This document shows, in pieces, positions 60,706-64,000 of a DNA stretch of 64,000 nt. The DNA lies in contig DAOLNV010000003.1 in NCBI GenBank assembly GCA_035416745.1, positions 50,255 to 114,254 of the forward strand, read 5' to 3'. A model generated the notes under the pieces. It ran no database searches. It was not told the DNA's origin and saw only the letters and a program-made list of their open reading frames with translations. Origin of the DNA: Candidatus Hydrogenedentota bacterium (GTDB lineage: Bacteria > Hydrogenedentota > Hydrogenedentia > Hydrogenedentales > SLHB01). A program made the translations under genes and the position numbers. Every line of letters starts with the position of its first letter. The stretch's first letter is position 1.

Positions 60706-62184
60706 ATGAAGCTGATGAAAGTAGAATACACATTTCGATTGAACGGCTATCTGTTGGGGACGCTCCTGATGCTTTGCCTGATTTCCCTGTCGGCGTTGGG
60801 TCAGAACCTGCTGGTGAATCCAAGCGCCGAGACCGGGGACCTGAGCGGCTGGAGCACGAGCGGGCCCGGCTGGAGCGCAGGCCCCGACCCGCAACCGTCC
60901 GGCGTTCTTGGGGGTGGCCGCGATGGCTGCGCCGTGTTCTTCACGGACGACGATTGGTGTACGCGAAGCCAGACCGTTAGCCTGTTGGCCCTCGGGTACA
61001 CTGCGACGGAGTTGGACGCCGTGCCCAAGATCACGTTTTCAGAGTGGTTCCGCGGGTTTTCGACTCATTTCATACCCAATTACGCGGATAAGGCTTACTT
61101 ACATGTAGAATTGCGCAAAACGGAGAATGGAGACCCCGTAGTTTCATACGATTCAGGCGAGTTCACCACCAGCGGCACGTGGGAGCAGAAAACCGGCACG
61201 TTCAGCGGTTACGGCGCCGGTGTGCGATATGTTTATTGGGAGGATGGCGGGAAGGGCGCGGAGACAACCTCCGGTTCCACGGATGGCCCGGTATTGGATG
61301 AAGCGCTTCTCACCATTGCTGTCTCGCGGGCTACCCCGAAGTTGGTTGTCAGCAGAACCACCATCGATTTTGGGGCATTTTCGCGTTCGGGGGAATGGTC
61401 GCCTCCCCAAACGGTGACGATCACAAATACCGGCACTGTGGCGATGGCGGTCAATTTCTGCATTTGCGCGGGTGATTATGTTAGTTTTGCGCTGAAGAAT
61501 GCCCCCGCGAATGATCCGATTGTTCCGGGCGGCAGCCTTCCTCTTAGCGTGGTATTCAGCCCGTTCCAGCTGGGGACGCGCTCGGCCACGTTGCGGGTCT
61601 ATTCGGATGATCCAGGAAATCCAACGAAATCAATCACGCTTCGGGGTTTCGGAGCACCGGTATGCACGGGTATTACCCGATTGGATGATTCTCCAACAAG
61701 CGAGACGACGGTGCGTTTCAAGGTGAGTTTCAGCGACGGCGTGGTGGGAGTGGACAGCAGCGACTTTGTCATCGTGGAATCGGGGGTGACCGGGTCGTCA
61801 CTTTCGGGCGTTGCACAAGGCGACGCCGATGGCAAGGACTGGATTGTGACGGTGGCGTTCGGCAGGGGACGGGGAACCGTGGGCATCAACCTTGTGGACA
61901 ACAACACCATTGTTGCGGTCCTTTACGAGGTCGAGTACCCGTTGGGCGGGGCTGGCTCGGGAAACGGCAATTTTACGGGCGGGGAGACCTATCAGTTTCT
62001 CGGAGCGGCGTCGCCTGACATCGACAGCAGCGGCGCGGTCAATGCCCGGGATATACAGCTGGTCATCAATGAAGTGCTTGAGCCGGGTTCGGCGCCTCCG
62101 GGGATGGATACGGACGTGGACGGCAATGGGTCAACCGGGGCTGAAGACGTGCAGTTGGTGACTAACGCAGCGCTGGACAGGTAG
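60706..62184 (+). CDS. secreted ASH-domain protein with dockerin-like C-terminus
   Basis: A 492-residue secreted protein: signal peptide (LLGTLLMLCLISLSALG), an N-terminal jelly-roll-like region beginning LVNPSAETGDLSGWS, an ASH/HYDIN-type Ig domain at about 208-320, a further beta region, then two Ca-binding loops DIDSSGAVNARD (438-449) and DVDGNGSTGAED (470-481) that form a dockerin type I-like pair. No enzyme domain is seen. Upstream TTG at 60682 could extend it, but the ATG at 60706 gives a better signal peptide. It overlaps the converging GH27 gene by 23 bases. Confidence 0.75.
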   Translation: MKLMKVEYTFRLNGYLLGTLLMLCLISLSALGQNLLVNPSAETGDLSGWSTSGPGWSAGPDPQPSGVLGGGRDGCAVFFTDDDWCTRSQTVSLLALGYTATELDAVPKITFSEWFRGFSTHFIPNYADKAYLHVELRKTENGDPVVSYDSGEFTTSGTWEQKTGTFSGYGAGVRYVYWEDGGKGAETTSGSTDGPVLDEALLTIAVSRATPKLVVSRTTIDFGAFSRSGEWSPPQTVTITNTGTVAMAVNFCICAGDYVSFALKNAPANDPIVPGGSLPLSVVFSPFQLGTRSATLRVYSDDPGNPTKSITLRGFGAPVCTGITRLDDSPTSETTVRFKVSFSDGVVGVDSSDFVIVESGVTGSSLSGVAQGDADGKDWIVTVAFGRGRGTVGINLVDNNTIVAVLYEVEYPLGGAGSGNGNFTGGETYQFLGAASPDIDSSGAVNARDIQLVINEVLEPGSAPPGMDTDVDGNGSTGAEDVQLVTNAALDR

Positions 62185-64000
62185 GTCCTCCCGCCGGACA
62201 AGAGCCTTCGTATCGACGCCGCAGCACTGCCATCGCGGCGGCGTCTTTCATGGGCACGCCTATCTTGAGTAAGACGCATCCCCGAGCGGGCACATTCAGG
62301 GCGAAAGCTTCCGTGTACTCGCCCAAATCTTTCCTGCGCCACAGGTCGCGGACCGGATGAGGGCCTGGGGGGAGTCCGGCGCCGGCCCACGATACGTATA
62401 CGCGCCGGGGCCCCGTCCTTGGGTCGAAATTGAAGAGGCCCACGGCACGGGTCCCGTCCCACAGGGGGCGAATCCAGACCTCGGTTGATGGGTCATTCGC
62501 CGGGAGCACGCGCCGAACGGGCGCTCCGAGTGGGTCTTGATGAATCGCGATCACCTCGGGGTTCTTGAGAAGCGCCAGGGTGAAAGAGTCCAATTGGCTC
62601 ACGTCGCACCCGAGGAACATGGGGGAGGGGAGCAAGGCCCAGAGGGTGACGTGCGTCTGCTGTTCCCGCTCGTTGAGTTGTGTGTTGCGCAGTTCCTTCC
62701 CCCACCCAAGTTTGCCTAGGACCATCATATCGGCATCGTTCCAGTGGCCGGGCCGCGCGAACCGGGCGGGTTCGGCGGCTGCCAGGGCGTTGTGGAGCAT
62801 GCCGGGCCAGGTATCGTCAATGTCCCGGCTTGTGCGCCAAAGATTGCCCTGAATATCCGGGTGGGCCGCCCATTGCCAGACGTTTGCTTCGCCGTACTGG
62901 CAAATGGCGTAGACCATATCACGGCCGCCGTCATCAATGGCTTGGCGCATGAGACGATAGGGGCGCATAAACATCTCCGGACCTTGGCCATCGGCCACGC
63001 CGCTGTAGGAGCACCAATCATATTTGAGGAGGTCCATTCCCCACGCAGCGAAGGTCCGGGCATCCTGAAATTCATGTTCATAGCTGCCTTCGTATCCGGC
63101 GCAGGTTGTGCGGCCCGGGGATGCGTAGATGCCCGCTTTCAGCCCCGCGTTGTGGAGGTATCGGACGAGGCCGGGCATGTCCGGGAACTTGTCGTTGGGA
63201 ATGATGGCGCCGTTGGCTTGGCGTCCACCAGCCCATCCATCATCGATGCACACGTACTGGAACCCGTAGTCGGCAAGGCGTGATGCGAGGAGGGCGTCAG
63301 CGGCTGCTCGGACTTTCGCATCGTCCACCGTTTCGCCCCATGCGTTCCAGGAATTCCAGCCCATGGGCGGGGTCAAAGCGAGGGAATACGGCGCGGCGAC
63401 AAGCAGCATGGTTTGGCGGCTTCCGCCATGCTTGTTTCGGGCGCGTAACTTGAGGGTCCAAAGGCCGGCCTTCTCGAGGACGCCGGTGATAATCCCGGTG
63501 TCCGCATTCACCGTTAGCCCCGGGGGCAGACCACGGGCTGTCGCGGAGATGGGCAACTCCCCGCCGCATGGAATCCGAAACAGAAACGGCCGGCCGGGAG
63601 TTGCGCCCAATACGCGGGGCGCGTTGATTTCGGGCGCTTGGGGCTGGCGGCAGGCGATTTCTGGAGTTTCCACGGGCGGGGGGGCCACAATTCGCGGCGG
63701 TTCCGAGGCGTTCGGGTCGAGGAACAACAGAGCGCCCGCCCAGTTTGCGTGGTCGAGGTGGATGCCGTCTTCGGTCGGGTCCACGATAAGCGTCAGGCGG
63801 CTGGCCGATTCGAGTTTCACGTCGGCGAGAAGGGGTGTGTCGCCGCCCCGTAGGACGGGGCTTCTCCAACGGAGCGAATCATCCGCCCACAGCTCGAAGA
63901 TGGCCGACCCGTTTGGCCCGGCCTCGTCATCAATGCCAACCATGGCCACGAACCGGTTGGTTCCCCCGTGGAGCTCGATGTGGCATTCGCTGAAGGCGTG
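62162..64000 (-). CDS. NPCBM-GH27 alpha-galactosidase (5' end outside the window)
   Basis: At least 612 residues, open to the right edge. The visible N-terminal part is the end of an NPCBM domain (VAMVGIDDEAG), then a putative Ig-like segment (about 130-200), then a GH27 barrel: MGWNSWNAWG, IDDGWAG, the nucleophile in LLKYDWCSYSG and the acid/base in SRDIDDTWPG, followed by the beta-sandwich end. It hydrolyses alpha-galactosides, probably outside the cell. The start and signal peptide lie beyond 64000. Confidence 0.88.
   Translation of the reverse strand, partial: HAFSECHIELHGGTNRFVAMVGIDDEAGPNGSAIFELWADDSLRWRSPVLRGGDTPLLADVKLESASRLTLIVDPTEDGIHLDHANWAGALLFLDPNASEPPRIVAPPPVETPEIACRQPQAPEINAPRVLGATPGRPFLFRIPCGGELPISATARGLPPGLTVNADTGIITGVLEKAGLWTLKLRARNKHGGSRQTMLLVAAPYSLALTPPMGWNSWNAWGETVDDAKVRAAADALLASRLADYGFQYVCIDDGWAGGRQANGAIIPNDKFPDMPGLVRYLHNAGLKAGIYASPGRTTCAGYEGSYEHEFQDARTFAAWGMDLLKYDWCSYSGVADGQGPEMFMRPYRLMRQAIDDGGRDMVYAICQYGEANVWQWAAHPDIQGNLWRTSRDIDDTWPGMLHNALAAAEPARFARPGHWNDADMMVLGKLGWGKELRNTQLNEREQQTHVTLWALLPSPMFLGCDVSQLDSFTLALLKNPEVIAIHQDPLGAPVRRVLPANDPSTEVWIRPLWDGTRAVGLFNFDPRTGPRRVYVSWAGAGLPPGPHPVRDLWRRKDLGEYTEAFALNVPARGCVLLKIGVPMKDAAAMAVLRRRYEGSCPAGGPTCPALR

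Overview
The window looks like a chromosome segment from a GC-rich, double-membrane bacterium of the planctomycete/Lentisphaerae/Hydrogenedentes kind, probably environmental. I lean towards Hydrogenedentota, but only from gene style. Pointers are several prepilin-like proteins ending in an H-x(9-10)-DG box, many Tat-exported Gfo/Idh oxidoreductases, a Tat-exported sulfatase, NPCBM-fitted alpha-galactosidases, a planctomycete-type Ser/Thr kinase with DWG in place of DFG, a complete Mla-type lipid transport set and several lipoproteins. I saw no rRNA, tRNA, CRISPR array, prophage, integrase or transposase.

Layout. 1-4.4 kb: the 5' tip of a leftward gene with a very good promoter, then a rightward class III aminotransferase / class II aldolase / FGGY kinase operon. 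4.4-11.5 kb: a secreted metallophosphoesterase, then three leftward prepilin-like genes and a URO-D-like gene. This stretch has four palindromic REP-like elements sitting at gene ends and an apparently exact 1,422-bp tandem duplication that produced a second full prepilin copy and a truncated URO-D copy. 11.9-14.8 kb: two leftward secreted alpha/beta hydrolases. 15.1-19.9 kb: a rightward Tat oxidoreductase / Tat TIM-barrel isomerase / alpha-galactosidase cluster. 19.9-22.2 kb: a small membrane protein, an intergenic repeat patch and a sulfatase. 22.4-27.9 kb: a tightly overlapping leftward operon, ligA - STAS-mlaE - mlaF - mlaD - auxiliary lipoprotein. 28-34.6 kb: a GH5-like hydrolase, a Ser/Thr kinase, a repeat patch, an unrecognised secreted protein and YhbY. 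34.6-41.3 kb: TatD and TcdA, a penicillin-acylase-like Ntn hydrolase, a DegT aminotransferase and an unknown Cys-rich protein. 41.5-44.6 kb: a PAS/GAF sensor kinase and its NarL-type regulator. 45-51 kb: a giant lipoprotein-like fusion (BACON-like, four PKD, PqaA-type hydrolase, C45 acyltransferase) followed by thiH-thiS-thiE. 51-57.7 kb: a hybrid sensor kinase, ClpB, a YugP-type zinc peptidase and a small membrane protein. 57.9-64 kb: a glycosyltransferase-GtrA fusion, another Tat oxidoreductase, a dockerin-bearing secreted protein and a GH27 alpha-galactosidase running off the end.

Taken together, much of the window serves extracytoplasmic glycan use (GH27, GH36, GH5, acetylxylan-type esterase, sulfatase, dockerin protein, exported oxidoreductases), mixed with housekeeping genes and an envelope lipid transporter. 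The most unusual items are the PKD-PqaA-C45 fusion, the REP-like palindromes placed exactly at CDS boundaries (one supplies the C-terminus of a protein), and the prepilin duplication whose breakpoint lies inside the conserved methylation-signal codons.
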